Source: Veillonella_A intestinalis
GTDB taxonomy: Bacteria; Bacillota; Negativicutes; Veillonellales; Veillonellaceae
DNA length: 64,000 bases
NCBI RefSeq assembly: GCF_943192895.1
Contig: NZ_CALPCB010000010.1
Coordinates: 1-64,000, forward strand
Reading direction: 5' to 3'
The notes under the pieces: generated by a model
Seen by the model: the letters and a program-made list of their open reading frames with translations, nothing else
Database searches by the model: none
Told to the model about the DNA's origin: nothing
In this document: positions 41,472-49,970 of the stretch, in pieces
Position numbering within the stretch: position 1 is the first letter of the stretch
Layout: every line of letters starts with the position of its first letter
Program-made: the position numbers and the translations under genes

Positions 41472-41500
41472 TTGTAAAAACATTCTTCTTGTTGTATTAT
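41472..41500 (+). promoter_or_regulatory. Promoter of the kdg regulator gene
   Basis: TTGTAA and TATTAT with 17 bases between them. The expected start lies just before the palindromic operator at 41514. Confidence 0.75.
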
Positions 41501-41513
41501 GATTGTGACGAAG

Positions 41514-41533
41514 TTACGAAAACGATTTCGTAA
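41514..41533. promoter_or_regulatory. Putative LacI-type operator
   Basis: TTACGAAAACGATTTCGTAA is a palindrome with perfect 8-bp arms, with the central ACG/CG features common to LacI-family sites. It overlaps the start of the regulator transcript, so autorepression is likely. It is followed by AAATCGATACACA, which recurs at 43735-43747 upstream of kduD. Confidence 0.7.
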
Positions 41534-41674
41534 ATCGATACACAACAAATATTGTGTAAGTTAAGGAGTGAGTGATGGTCTATTTGACCACACTAAAGGG
41601 GATCTAATAGTTCGTGTATGGAGTAGCTAAGTGCTTACCTCTTTTATGCGCAAGATAGGAAAGGAGGCTGCTAT

Positions 41675-42703
41675 ATGGGTAAAATAACGATTGCCGATGT
41701 AGCTGAACGCACAGGTTTTTCAAAGACAACAATTTCTAGATACTTAAATGGTAAATATGAATATATGTCAGCGGCCACACGGGAACGAATTAGTGAAGTA
41801 ATTAAGGAAATCGAGTATAAGCCAAATAAAATGGCTCGTAGCTTACGTTTACAACAAAGTCATATGATTGGGGTTATAGTGTCTGATATTTCGAGTCCCT
41901 TCTCAGCCATTCTATATTCTGGTATTGCTGATTGGTGTGAAGAACATGGATTTACCGTACTCTTAGCTGATGCGGCTGATGATCCACAGAAAGAACGGCG
42001 ATATATTCAATCTATGATTGCCCAAGGTGTAGATGGTATAGTTATTAATGCAACGGGTGCTGAAGTGGAATACTTAAATGAAGTAAACCGTTCAGTTATG
42101 CCGATTGTATTAGCTGACCGACCAGTGGCAGGTTGTGATTGTGATTTAGTATCATCAGATACGGAGCATATTACAGAGGCTAGTTTAGACTTATTATTAA
42201 GCAAAGGGTATGAGCGAATTTTATTTGCTACTCGGCGAGTCGGTACCAATGGTATTCGTCGTTTACGCTTTGATGAATTTGTGAAACAGTATGAAGCCAA
42301 AACAGGGCGATCAGCACTTACCTTAGAGTATGATAAAACAACAAAGGATATACTTACCAATACGGTGATGACAGAACTAGCAGCAGCACGACAAGCGAAG
42401 GAACGATTTGCTGTATTTGCTGGTAACGGGGTAGTGCTTAGTGATATTGCTAAGATTACACGTCAACAACAGCTAACTATTCCTCAAGACTTAGGAGTAT
42501 ATAGTTATGATAACTGGACCTGGATGGATGTCATTGGACCTGGTATTTCCGTTGTTGAATTACCGACTTATGAAATAGGCCAAGAATGTGCTCGCTTATT
42601 AGTTGGTCGCATTAAGGAATCTTTGAATGAGGCCGCTAGTGAAGTATTGGAACGCCAAAAAGTAATTTTACCATGCTCCATTGTTGAACGCCAGTCACTA
42701 TAA
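41675..42703 (+). CDS. LacI-family regulator of the kdu/kdg cluster
   Basis: The 342-residue protein starts with a LacI HTH (ITIADVAERTGFSKTTISRY, hinge helix YKPNKMARSLRLQQS) and a periplasmic-binding-like effector domain (IGVIVSDISSPFSAILYSGI, DGIVINATG, VFAGNGVVLSDIA). It stands first before kduI, kduD, kdgT, kdgK and kdgA, so the effector is probably 2-keto-3-deoxygluconate or its phosphate. AAAGGAGG precedes the ATG. Note the long leader of about 165 bases after the promoter. Confidence 0.88.
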   Translation: MGKITIADVAERTGFSKTTISRYLNGKYEYMSAATRERISEVIKEIEYKPNKMARSLRLQQSHMIGVIVSDISSPFSAILYSGIADWCEEHGFTVLLADAADDPQKERRYIQSMIAQGVDGIVINATGAEVEYLNEVNRSVMPIVLADRPVAGCDCDLVSSDTEHITEASLDLLLSKGYERILFATRRVGTNGIRRLRFDEFVKQYEAKTGRSALTLEYDKTTKDILTNTVMTELAAARQAKERFAVFAGNGVVLSDIAKITRQQQLTIPQDLGVYSYDNWTWMDVIGPGISVVELPTYEIGQECARLLVGRIKESLNEAASEVLERQKVILPCSIVERQSL

Positions 42704-42817
42704 GTGGTGTAGTTAATTAAGGTAATAATGAGCTCGTTTCAATGAACTCTAATATAGAATTATTACAAAGGATAAGTTAGGTATTTATTTTAAGAGTATA
42801 TAAAAGGAGTGACACAC

Positions 42818-43660
42818 ATGGATACACGTTATAGTGTAAACCCGCGCGACATTAAACGTTATACAACTGAGGAGTTGCGCAATGAATTTTTGATTCAAGA
42901 CATTTTTAAGGCTGATGAAGTAACGGCTGTATATAGCCACGTTGACCGCATGGTAACGCTTGGTTGTATGCCAGTTAATGAAGTGGTTAACCTTGAAAAA
43001 GGTATGGACATTTGGCATACATTTGGTACACACTTCTTCTTAGAACGCCGTGAAATTGGTATTTTTAATGTTGGTGGCGATGGTAAAATCGTAGCTGATG
43101 GCGAAGAATTTAACCTTACATATACCGATTGCGTATATATTACTAAAGGAACTAAAGAAGTAATGTTCCAGAGCGTTGATCCAGCAAAACCGGCTAAATT
43201 CTACATGGTGTCTGCCCCAGCACATACGTCTCATAAAACAACCTTTATTCCAATGGCAAAAGCTAACAAACGTCCTATGGGGGCCATGGAAACAGCTAAT
43301 GATCGTGTGATTAATCAGTTTATTCATCCAGATGTATTAGAAACTTGCCAGTTATCTATGGGGTTAACTCAGTTAAAACCAGGTAGTGTTTGGAATTCTA
43401 TGCCGCCACATACACATGAGCGTCGTATGGAAATTTACTTCTACTTTGAAGTACCACAAGATAATGTTGTATTCCATATGATGGGTGAAGCACAGGAAAC
43501 ACGCCATATCGTAATGCACAATGAAGAAGCTGTAATTAGTCCTTCTTGGAGCTTACATGCTGGTGCTGGTACATCCAACTATACCTTCATCTGGGCTATG
43601 GGTGGCGAAAACCAAGCGTTTGATGATATGGATCATATTGCAATTACGGATATGAAATAG
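42818..43660 (+). CDS. kduI: 5-dehydro-4-deoxy-D-glucuronate isomerase
   Basis: The 280-residue cupin-type enzyme isomerises 4-deoxy-L-threo-5-hexosulose uronate. It matches KduI in length and in blocks YSVNPRDIKRYTTEELRNEF, FFLERREIGIFNVGGDG and the zinc site PPHTHERRMEIYFYFEV. AAGGAG lies 9 bases before the ATG at 42818; the GTG at 42809 is too close. Unsaturated uronates released from pectin or glycosaminoglycans enter here. No lyase or unsaturated glucuronyl hydrolase is in the window. Confidence 0.92.
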   Translation: MDTRYSVNPRDIKRYTTEELRNEFLIQDIFKADEVTAVYSHVDRMVTLGCMPVNEVVNLEKGMDIWHTFGTHFFLERREIGIFNVGGDGKIVADGEEFNLTYTDCVYITKGTKEVMFQSVDPAKPAKFYMVSAPAHTSHKTTFIPMAKANKRPMGAMETANDRVINQFIHPDVLETCQLSMGLTQLKPGSVWNSMPPHTHERRMEIYFYFEVPQDNVVFHMMGEAQETRHIVMHNEEAVISPSWSLHAGAGTSNYTFIWAMGGENQAFDDMDHIAITDMK

Positions 43661-43734
43661 TAGCTACTGAAGATATATACGAAGTAGTTAATAAAAATAC
43701 TGATGTTAAAAATATATTTTTTTAACACTTTTAG

Positions 43735-43747
43735 AAATCGATACACA
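43735..43747. promoter_or_regulatory. Shared 13-mer upstream of kduD
   Basis: AAATCGATACACA repeats the sequence at 41532-41544 next to the regulator's operator and lies about 75 bases before kduD. It is a possible half-operator. Confidence 0.45.
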
Positions 43748-43820
43748 TACGAATTTTGCTCGGTTTATTTGTATCTGAAACTTAAATCTATTACTTAAAT
43801 TTATAAAATTGGAGGTTCTC

Positions 43821-44606
43821 ATGAACGGCTTAGAACAATTCCGCTTAGATGGAAAAGTAGCACTCGTAACAGGGGCTGTATATGGCATTGGTTTTGCGAT
43901 TGCGCAAGCACTCGCTGGAGCAGGTGCTAAGATTGCTTTCAACTGTTTAGATGAAGCAACACGTGATAAAGCAGTAGCTGATTACAAAGAAGTAGGCATT
44001 GATGCAGTAGGCTACGTAGCAGACGTAACTAAAGAAGAAGAAATCATTCCTATGATTAAAGATATTGAAGAAAAACTTGGTGGCATAGATATTCTTGTAA
44101 ATAATGCGGGAATTATTAAACGTATTCCAATGACTGAAATGGCAGCCGATGAATTCCGTCAAGTAATTGATATCGACTTAGTAGGTCCATTCATTATGGC
44201 TAAAGCTGTTATCCCTGGAATGATTAAAAAAGGTCATGGTAAAATTATTAACATTTGCTCCATGATGAGTGAATTAGGCCGTGAAACAGTATCTGCTTAT
44301 GCAGCGGCTAAGGGTGGCTTAAAAATGTTAACTCGTAATATTGCTTCTGAATATGGCGAATATAACATCCAATGTAATGGTCTTGGACCTGGCTACATTG
44401 CTACGCCACAGACAGCACCACTTCGTACCGAAGGTCATCCATTCAATAGCTTTATTATTGCTAAAACACCAGCTGCTCGTTGGGGTACACCTGAAGATTT
44501 ACAAGGTCCAGCTGTATTCTTAGCATCTGAAGCATCTGACTTTATTAATGGCCATGTATTATATGTAGATGGTGGGATTTTAGCTTACATCGGTAAACAA
44601 CCATAA
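43821..44606 (+). CDS. kduD: 2-dehydro-3-deoxy-D-gluconate 5-dehydrogenase
   Basis: The 261-residue short-chain dehydrogenase has the NAD-binding VTGAVYGIGFAIAQALA, the NNAG motif, the catalytic Ser in NICSMMSE, Tyr/Lys in SAYAAAKGG, and the C-terminal FINGHVLYVDGG. Position between kduI and kdgT makes KduD far more likely than a gluconate or fatty-acid reductase. GGAGG precedes the ATG at 43821, 7 codons' worth of sequence after no better start. Confidence 0.9.
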   Translation: MNGLEQFRLDGKVALVTGAVYGIGFAIAQALAGAGAKIAFNCLDEATRDKAVADYKEVGIDAVGYVADVTKEEEIIPMIKDIEEKLGGIDILVNNAGIIKRIPMTEMAADEFRQVIDIDLVGPFIMAKAVIPGMIKKGHGKIINICSMMSELGRETVSAYAAAKGGLKMLTRNIASEYGEYNIQCNGLGPGYIATPQTAPLRTEGHPFNSFIIAKTPAARWGTPEDLQGPAVFLASEASDFINGHVLYVDGGILAYIGKQP

Positions 44607-44616
44607 TTTATTCGGG

Positions 44617-44640
44617 AGGGCCTCCCCGTGAGGCCTGCCC
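44617..44640 (+). other. Intercistronic hairpin between kduD and kdgT
   Basis: GGCCTC and GAGGCC pair around CCCGT in a locally GC-rich stretch with no T-run. It may stabilise the mRNA or tune expression of kdgT rather than terminate. Confidence 0.5.
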
Positions 44641-44661
44641 CCTATATTGGAGGAAATCAGC

Positions 44662-45648
44662 ATGAATATCATGAAGGCAGTATCACGTGTTCCCGGCGGG
44701 CTTATGCTCGTTCCTTTACTACTCGGTGCTTTGTTACATACGTTAGCACCTGGCACTGGTAAATATTTTGGTTCATTTACAAATGGTTTAATTAGCGGCA
44801 CCGTTCCTATTTTATCGGTATGGTTTTTCTGTATGGGTGCTAGCATTGATTTAAAAGCAACAGGTACCGTTTTGAAAAAATCGGGTACATTAGTAGTAAC
44901 AAAGATTTTAGTAGCATGGATCGTTGGGCATATATGTGTTATGTTTATGCCTAGTGGTATGATTGAAACAGGATTTTTTGCAGGACTCTCCACCTTAGCT
45001 ATTGTTACAGCTATGGACATGACTAATGGTGGTTTATATGCTTCCTTGATGGCACAGTATGGCTCCAAGGAAGACGCAGGGGCATTTGTATTGATGTCTA
45101 TTGAGTCTGGCCCATTAGTAACCATGATGATTCTTGGTACAACTGGGGCGGCTACCTTTGAGCCACATCTATTTGTAGGCGCTGTATTACCATTCTTAAT
45201 CGGCTTTGCACTAGGTAACATTGACAAAGAATGCAAAACCTTCTTTAGCCAAGGCACTATGCTTATGATTCCCTTCTTCGGCTTTGCCTTAGGTAATACA
45301 ATTGACCTTATGATGGTTGCACATACAGGCTTATTAGGTATTTTATTAGGGCTTGCCGTAATTGTTATCACTGGTATTCCACTTATTTTAGCAGACAAAT
45401 ATATTGCAGGTGGTAATGGTGGTGCTGGTCTAGCTGCTTCTAGTACAGCTGGGGCTGCGGTAACAAACCCAATCATTATTGCTGGAATGATTCCCGCCTT
45501 TGCACCAATTGCGCCAGCCGCTACTGCATTAGTAGCTACGGCCGTAGTTGTTACATCAATTTTAGTACCAATTGTAACAGCTTTTTGGTGTAAACGTTTC
45601 AGCGATGAAGGTAAAACTAAAGCCGCTCGCATTGTGGTAAATGGGTAA
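44662..45648 (+). CDS. kdgT: 2-keto-3-deoxygluconate permease
   Basis: The 328-residue membrane protein has about ten hydrophobic segments and KdgT motifs: MKAVSRVPGGLMLVPLLLGA at the start, AMDMTNGGLYASLM, and the Gly/Ala-rich GNGGAGLAASSTAGAAVTNP. It imports 2-keto-3-deoxygluconate by cation symport. GGAGG precedes the ATG at 44662. Together with kdgK and kdgA it gives a complete KDG-to-pyruvate route. Confidence 0.92.
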   Translation: MNIMKAVSRVPGGLMLVPLLLGALLHTLAPGTGKYFGSFTNGLISGTVPILSVWFFCMGASIDLKATGTVLKKSGTLVVTKILVAWIVGHICVMFMPSGMIETGFFAGLSTLAIVTAMDMTNGGLYASLMAQYGSKEDAGAFVLMSIESGPLVTMMILGTTGAATFEPHLFVGAVLPFLIGFALGNIDKECKTFFSQGTMLMIPFFGFALGNTIDLMMVAHTGLLGILLGLAVIVITGIPLILADKYIAGGNGGAGLAASSTAGAAVTNPIIIAGMIPAFAPIAPAATALVATAVVVTSILVPIVTAFWCKRFSDEGKTKAARIVVNG

Positions 45649-45664
45649 TATAATTAAAGCTTCA

Positions 45665-45703
45665 GCAGCACACCTTGCGCCTCCGTCGGCTCAGGGTGTT
45701 GCT
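45665..45703 (+). other. Imperfect intercistronic hairpin before kdgK
   Basis: AGCACACCTTG can pair with CAGGGTGTTGCT around a GC-rich loop. No T-run follows, and it is placed much like the kduD-kdgT hairpin. Confidence 0.4.
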
Positions 45704-45726
45704 TGCTATAATGAGGAGGAATAAAA

Positions 45727-46677
45727 ATGGCACGTGTTCTTACAATTGGTGAGCCTATGGGGTTAATGGTAGCCACAGAACCTAAAGCATTAAAAGATGT
45801 GACAACATTTCGTCGCTATGTATGTGGGGCAGAAGTTAATTTTGCCGTTGGTATGAGCCGTTTAGGTCATGAAACAGCGTATATCAGTCGTGTAGGGAAT
45901 GATCCATTTGGTCAACATATTTTAGATTTTTTGGCAGAACAACATATTGGTACAGACTATGTAACATTGGATGATGTGAATCGGACAGGAATGCAGTTAA
46001 AAGCTAAAACTTTAGAAGGGGATCCAGAAGTGGTTAACTTCCGTCGTTTTACAGCATTCTCCTATATGGAACCATCCGTTGTGGATACGGTACAATGGGG
46101 AAAATACGATCATTTGCATGTGACTGGCATTCCACCAGCGTTGTCTGAAAGTTGCCGTGAAACGTCCATTGCTATGATGAAAGCCGCTAAATCTCATGGT
46201 GTGCAAGTGTCCTTTGATACTAATCTTCGTCCCGCTCTTTGGCCATCTGAAGACGTAATGCGTGAAAATATTAATTACTTGGCGTCCTTAGCTGATATTG
46301 TATTACCAGGCTTTGGCGAAGGAAAAATCTTAACAGGTTTTGACACACCAGAAGACATTGCTGAATTTTATTTGAAACAAGGTGCGAAAGCAGTTATTGT
46401 GAAATTAGGGACTAAAGGTGCTTATGTGAAGACTGCTGAAGAAGTATTCTATGCGCCTGCATATATTGTTGAAAACGTAGTTGACACAGTTGGGGCTGGT
46501 GATGGCTTTGCCGTAGGTACCGTTAGTGGTCGTTTAGAAGGTCTTAGCTGGGCGGAAGCAGTTCGTCGTGGCGCTGCCATTGGGGCCCTTCAAGTACAAG
46601 TGGAAGGCGATAATGAGGGGTTACCAACACCTGATCAATTAGTAGCGTATCAAAAGAGCGCTAAATTAAGCGAATAA
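45727..46677 (+). CDS. kdgK: 2-keto-3-deoxygluconate kinase, PfkB family
   Basis: The 316-residue sugar kinase has the PfkB signatures: CGAEVNFAVGMSRLG near the N-terminus and DTVGAGDGFAVGTVSG with the catalytic Asp at about residue 259. It phosphorylates KDG to KDPG with ATP. AGGAGGA precedes the ATG. It sits between the permease and aldolase genes. Confidence 0.9.
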   Translation: MARVLTIGEPMGLMVATEPKALKDVTTFRRYVCGAEVNFAVGMSRLGHETAYISRVGNDPFGQHILDFLAEQHIGTDYVTLDDVNRTGMQLKAKTLEGDPEVVNFRRFTAFSYMEPSVVDTVQWGKYDHLHVTGIPPALSESCRETSIAMMKAAKSHGVQVSFDTNLRPALWPSEDVMRENINYLASLADIVLPGFGEGKILTGFDTPEDIAEFYLKQGAKAVIVKLGTKGAYVKTAEEVFYAPAYIVENVVDTVGAGDGFAVGTVSGRLEGLSWAEAVRRGAAIGALQVQVEGDNEGLPTPDQLVAYQKSAKLSE

Positions 46678-46842
46678 TTGATAGTCAAGCTAAGTAGTGT
46701 TAATTAAGTGAATCATTAGTAGGTAGTAATAGCCTGATGAGTAAGCGAATATTTAATAGGCACGAAAAGTAATGACGGATAGTTCTGAAATGTATATAAT
46801 AGAGTAGGAAACAGAGCTAAAGATAAGATTGGGAGGACCCGT

Positions 46843-47481
46843 ATGGATAAATTACAAATTATTGAAACAGTTAAAAAAATTGGTGTAGTTGCCGTTATTC
46901 GTGGTAATACGCCAGAAGAGGCTGCTCAAATTTCAGAAGCCTGCATTGCTGGAGGAGTAACGGCTATTGAAGTAGCCTTTACAACACCACGTGCTCATGA
47001 AGCCATTTTAACATTATCTGAAAAATACAAAGATAATGCTGATGTAGTCATTGGTGCGGGTACAGTTTTAGACTCTGAAACAGCACGTTTGGCTATTTTA
47101 AATGGGGCAGCTTTTATTGTATCCCCAGCTTTTGATGAAGATACTATCAAATTATGTAATCGCTATCGTGTGGCTTGTATGCCTGGCACAACTACGATTC
47201 AAGGTGTTATTCAAGCCCTTGAATTGGGAGCCGATATTGTAAAAGTATTCCCTGGTGAAGTAGTAGGTAGCAAGTTTATTAAAGCCGTAAAAGGGCCATT
47301 ACCACAGGCTCAAATGATGCCAACTGGTGGTGTTAGCATCGATAATGTAGCTGAATGGTTTAAAGCAGGCGCTGTGGCTGTTGGAGCTGGTGGTGCTTTG
47401 ACTGGTGGCGGAAAATCTTTAGCAGAGATTGCAGAAACGGCTAAGAAATTTGTTGCCGCTGTAGCAGAAGCGCGTAAATAA
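46843..47481 (+). CDS. kdgA: KDPG/KHG aldolase
   Basis: The 212-residue class I aldolase splits KDPG into pyruvate and glyceraldehyde 3-phosphate. Conserved parts are VVAVIRGNTPEEA (catalytic Glu/Arg region), VIGAGTVLD, FIVSPAFDE, and GADIVKVFPGE with the Schiff-base lysine. GGGAGG precedes the ATG. A 165-base gap separates it from kdgK, so an internal promoter is possible. It ends the cluster. Confidence 0.92.
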   Translation: MDKLQIIETVKKIGVVAVIRGNTPEEAAQISEACIAGGVTAIEVAFTTPRAHEAILTLSEKYKDNADVVIGAGTVLDSETARLAILNGAAFIVSPAFDEDTIKLCNRYRVACMPGTTTIQGVIQALELGADIVKVFPGEVVGSKFIKAVKGPLPQAQMMPTGGVSIDNVAEWFKAGAVAVGAGGALTGGGKSLAEIAETAKKFVAAVAEARK

Positions 47482-47607
47482 GTAGCGTATATATGGAAGG
47501 CAAGAAAGTATGCTTTCTTATTTTGTTAATAAGTGTGTGAAATAAGATGATATACAATAAATAGTAAATAGATAAATAGTAAAAATCAAAAATTAAAAAT
47601 TAAAAAT

Positions 47608-47647
47608 TAAAAGAGAGCTATCAAGAATTGATAGCTCTCTTTTGTGT
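47608..47647. terminator. Terminator between kdgA and the phosphatase gene
   Basis: AAAAGAGAGCTATCAA / TTGATAGCTCTCTTTT is a long perfect palindrome between convergent genes. It is preceded by three copies of AAAAATTA. Confidence 0.9.
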
Positions 47648-47651
47648 TTCG

Positions 47652-48134
47652 TTATATATTATATTCTTGTTTGATTTGTTTTAGTAAAGCTTCGCAACTA
47701 GGGGCAATGTCATTATAAGTTTCATCAAAATTGCCTGTATACCAAGGATCTTTTACATCACGGGTCTCGCCAATAAAGGAGAGCATTTTATGAATTTTAT
47801 GCTCTGTATCAGGTCCGAGTAGTCGTTCGAGGTTACGGCGGTTATTTTCATCCATAATGATAATATAGTCGGCTGAAGCATAATCGGCTTTCGTAATTTG
47901 GCGCGCTTGGCGTGGTGTGAACGGAATATTCATATCACGCAATTTAGTTTTAGTGCCAGGATGAGTGTCATTACCAATTTCTTCACGACTTGTTGCGGTA
48001 GAGTCAATCTTAAATTGTTCTGTTAGGGCTGATTTATTTACTAATTCTTTAAAAATAAATTCTGCCATGGTAGATCGACAAATATTGCCGTGACAAACAA
48101 ACTGAACATGAATGGGCCGTTTGGTAGCGGTCAT
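47652..48134 (-). CDS. Low-molecular-weight protein tyrosine phosphatase
   Basis: The 160-residue enzyme has the P-loop VCHGNICRSTMAE near the N-terminus (C(X)5R) and the general acid in DPWYTGNFDETY. The family dephosphorylates protein tyrosines, in bacteria often of capsule or exopolysaccharide kinases. AAGAGGAG lies before the ATG at 48134. The upstream protease gene ends 14 bases before this start, so both are likely co-transcribed. Confidence 0.9.
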   Translation of the reverse strand: MTATKRPIHVQFVCHGNICRSTMAEFIFKELVNKSALTEQFKIDSTATSREEIGNDTHPGTKTKLRDMNIPFTPRQARQITKADYASADYIIIMDENNRRNLERLLGPDTEHKIHKMLSFIGETRDVKDPWYTGNFDETYNDIAPSCEALLKQIKQEYNI

Positions 48135-48147
48135 AATAAACTCCTCT

Positions 48148-48771
48148 TTATACAAACTGTAAAATCAGACTAAATACACGTAAAATGCCTTGTTGTAAGG
48201 GAATAAGTACAAGGCTTAAAAATGGTGTATATGCTAGCAGAATTAAGGCTAAGAAACCAAAGCGCTGCCACTGCCAGTATTTCATTTGCCAAGCAGGGGA
48301 TAGAAAATTAGACACAATATGAGCACCATCTAAAGGGGGAATAGGAATTAAATTGAATAAAGCGAAGTTTATATTAATAATAACCATTAGGGAGATAACC
48401 GTGTAAAGGCCTTGTGAAATTTCTATATTGTGATTATTGATAAAGAATAAAACAAAGGCAGAGAGAAAGGCGACTACAATATTAGCTAATGGCCCTGCTG
48501 CTGAAACGAGTATATCGTCTCTTTTTTTATTTTTGAAATTTGCAGGATTAATCATTACGGGTTTTGCCCAACCAAAATGTAAAAGTAAAAGCATTAACAT
48601 GCCGATAAAATCAAGATGGGCTAAGGGATTCATAGTTAAACGCCCCATGCGACGAGGCGTATCATCCCCTAATATATCTGCCACTTTAGCATGTGCATAT
48701 TCGTGCATCGCCATGGCAATAATAATGGCTGGTAAGGTAGCCACAATAGTCAATACATTAAAATTAGACAT
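48148..48771 (-). CDS. Site-2 protease-like membrane metalloprotease (M50 family)
   Basis: The 207-residue membrane protein has the zinc motif AMAMHEYAHAKVAD (HExxH type: HEYAH) and a second metal-binding motif NLIPIPPLDGAHI, with five or six hydrophobic segments. It matches the short FeoB-like/S2P group lacking PDZ domains. The usual role is intramembrane cleavage of regulators. AAGGAG precedes the ATG at 48771; the ATG two codons earlier touches the site. Confidence 0.88.
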   Translation of the reverse strand: MSNFNVLTIVATLPAIIIAMAMHEYAHAKVADILGDDTPRRMGRLTMNPLAHLDFIGMLMLLLLHFGWAKPVMINPANFKNKKRDDILVSAAGPLANIVVAFLSAFVLFFINNHNIEISQGLYTVISLMVIININFALFNLIPIPPLDGAHIVSNFLSPAWQMKYWQWQRFGFLALILLAYTPFLSLVLIPLQQGILRVFSLILQFV

Positions 48772-49019
48772 AAACATCTCCTTTTTGATAAGTGTATATG
48801 TAATAGTATACCGTAAATTATCGATATACGCAAAGTGGTAGCCATATCGTCAATGGCATCAAAGAGTTAATTTATTAGATAGAAAATAAAACTACTTTGG
48901 CGAAACTAGTTGTTGAAGGCGTCAAAAAATGAACTGTCAGTGGATTATTTACTAATGGTATGATACTCACACTACTGGTATGAGTGAATACATTGTTTTT
49001 AAAGGGAGGTCTTCTTATA

Positions 49020-49043
49020 ATGAATAGTGAGCTCAATGTATAG
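49020..49043 (+). CDS. Seven-codon upstream ORF
   Basis: ATGAATAGTGAGCTCAATGT ending in TAG encodes MNSELNV behind a good GGGAGG site (49004-49009). It lies 31 bases before the ATG of the multi-HTH gene. It may be a leader peptide that couples or attenuates translation, or simply a chance frame. Confidence 0.35.
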   Translation: MNSELNV

Positions 49044-49074
49044 TGTTAGAAACGGTAAGGGAGGTTTTTGTTTT

Positions 49075-49836
49075 ATGGGAACAGGGCGACAAGTGGTCAT
49101 TCCACGGCCTTTATTACAACGTTTATATACGGAACAGCAGTTATCTACATGGGCAATTGCTAAAGAGCTACATTGTAGTCAGGATACTGTAGTACGACGT
49201 TTACATGAATATGAAATTCCAATTCGGACAAGACGTAAGTTATTGCCTGTGAAGGAATTAATCCATCTGTACGTGGATGAAGGGCTAGGGGTAAAAGAAC
49301 TGGCTAGACGCTACCAATGTTCACATACAACCGTGGCCCAGCGTTTACGAGATTTAGGTGTATTAGTATCAAAACAAGTAGCATATATAAAGCCAACGGC
49401 TAGTAAACAACAACAGATACTAGCTTTTTACAGAAATGGGCAAAGTGCTTCGTGGATTGCTAGGCGATTACAGCTTTCACGGTGGACGGTGCTCACCACT
49501 TTACGACAAGCGGGGATTGCTATCCGTCATAGTAATAAGCGAATTTATGTAAATACGAAAGAGTTAGTATATCTTTATACACAGCGACATATGTCGACAA
49601 TAATGTTAGCTAGCTTATATAATCTTAAGCCTTCAACCGTAGCTGAACGCTTAAAAGAGGCGGGGATTCACTTGCGAGGCAATCAATTAAAACTCAATAC
49701 ATTTGATGTTTGCTTGCGTTATCAGCAGGGGCATAGTCCTTTGCAGATTGCTGAAGAACTAGGTTGCTCCTATTCAGCTGTGCGGCGGCGCCTTGATCAG
49801 TGGAGTGGTTATAAAGGGGCACGGAAAGAAAGTTAA
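49075..49836 (+). CDS. Protein made of five tandem helix-turn-helix units
   Basis: The 253-residue protein repeats one HTH module about every 49 residues: residues 13-51, 60-98, 112-151, 161-200 and 209-243. Each has the pattern LY..G.S...IA..L.CS..TV..RL...GI..R, as in resolvase or sigma-like C-terminal HTHs. No catalytic, dimerisation or ligand domain remains. Such a string of DNA-binding units could wrap or read a long site. GGGAGG precedes the ATG at 49075. The next gene, a TauE exporter, lies 134 bases downstream. Similar multi-HTH proteins may exist in relatives; I cannot assign a function. Confidence 0.8.
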   Translation: MGTGRQVVIPRPLLQRLYTEQQLSTWAIAKELHCSQDTVVRRLHEYEIPIRTRRKLLPVKELIHLYVDEGLGVKELARRYQCSHTTVAQRLRDLGVLVSKQVAYIKPTASKQQQILAFYRNGQSASWIARRLQLSRWTVLTTLRQAGIAIRHSNKRIYVNTKELVYLYTQRHMSTIMLASLYNLKPSTVAERLKEAGIHLRGNQLKLNTFDVCLRYQQGHSPLQIAEELGCSYSAVRRRLDQWSGYKGARKES

Positions 49837-49970
49837 ACGGGCATAGAAAGAAAGTTAAAAAGGCATGGAAACAAAGTTAAAGGAAAGTTGCATTATAAGG
49901 GCTGAATTCGTTATACTAGAAGGCAAGAAAGTAGCACGTTATAATATATTATTAGTGTAGAATGGAGAGT

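Noticed and set aside
44580..45632. A 350-codon open frame on the minus strand across kdgT
   Set aside because: It is exactly antisense to a clear kdgT gene, has no ribosome binding site, and its Pro/Ala/Lys-rich, low-complexity product is what an antisense frame of a membrane-protein gene gives.
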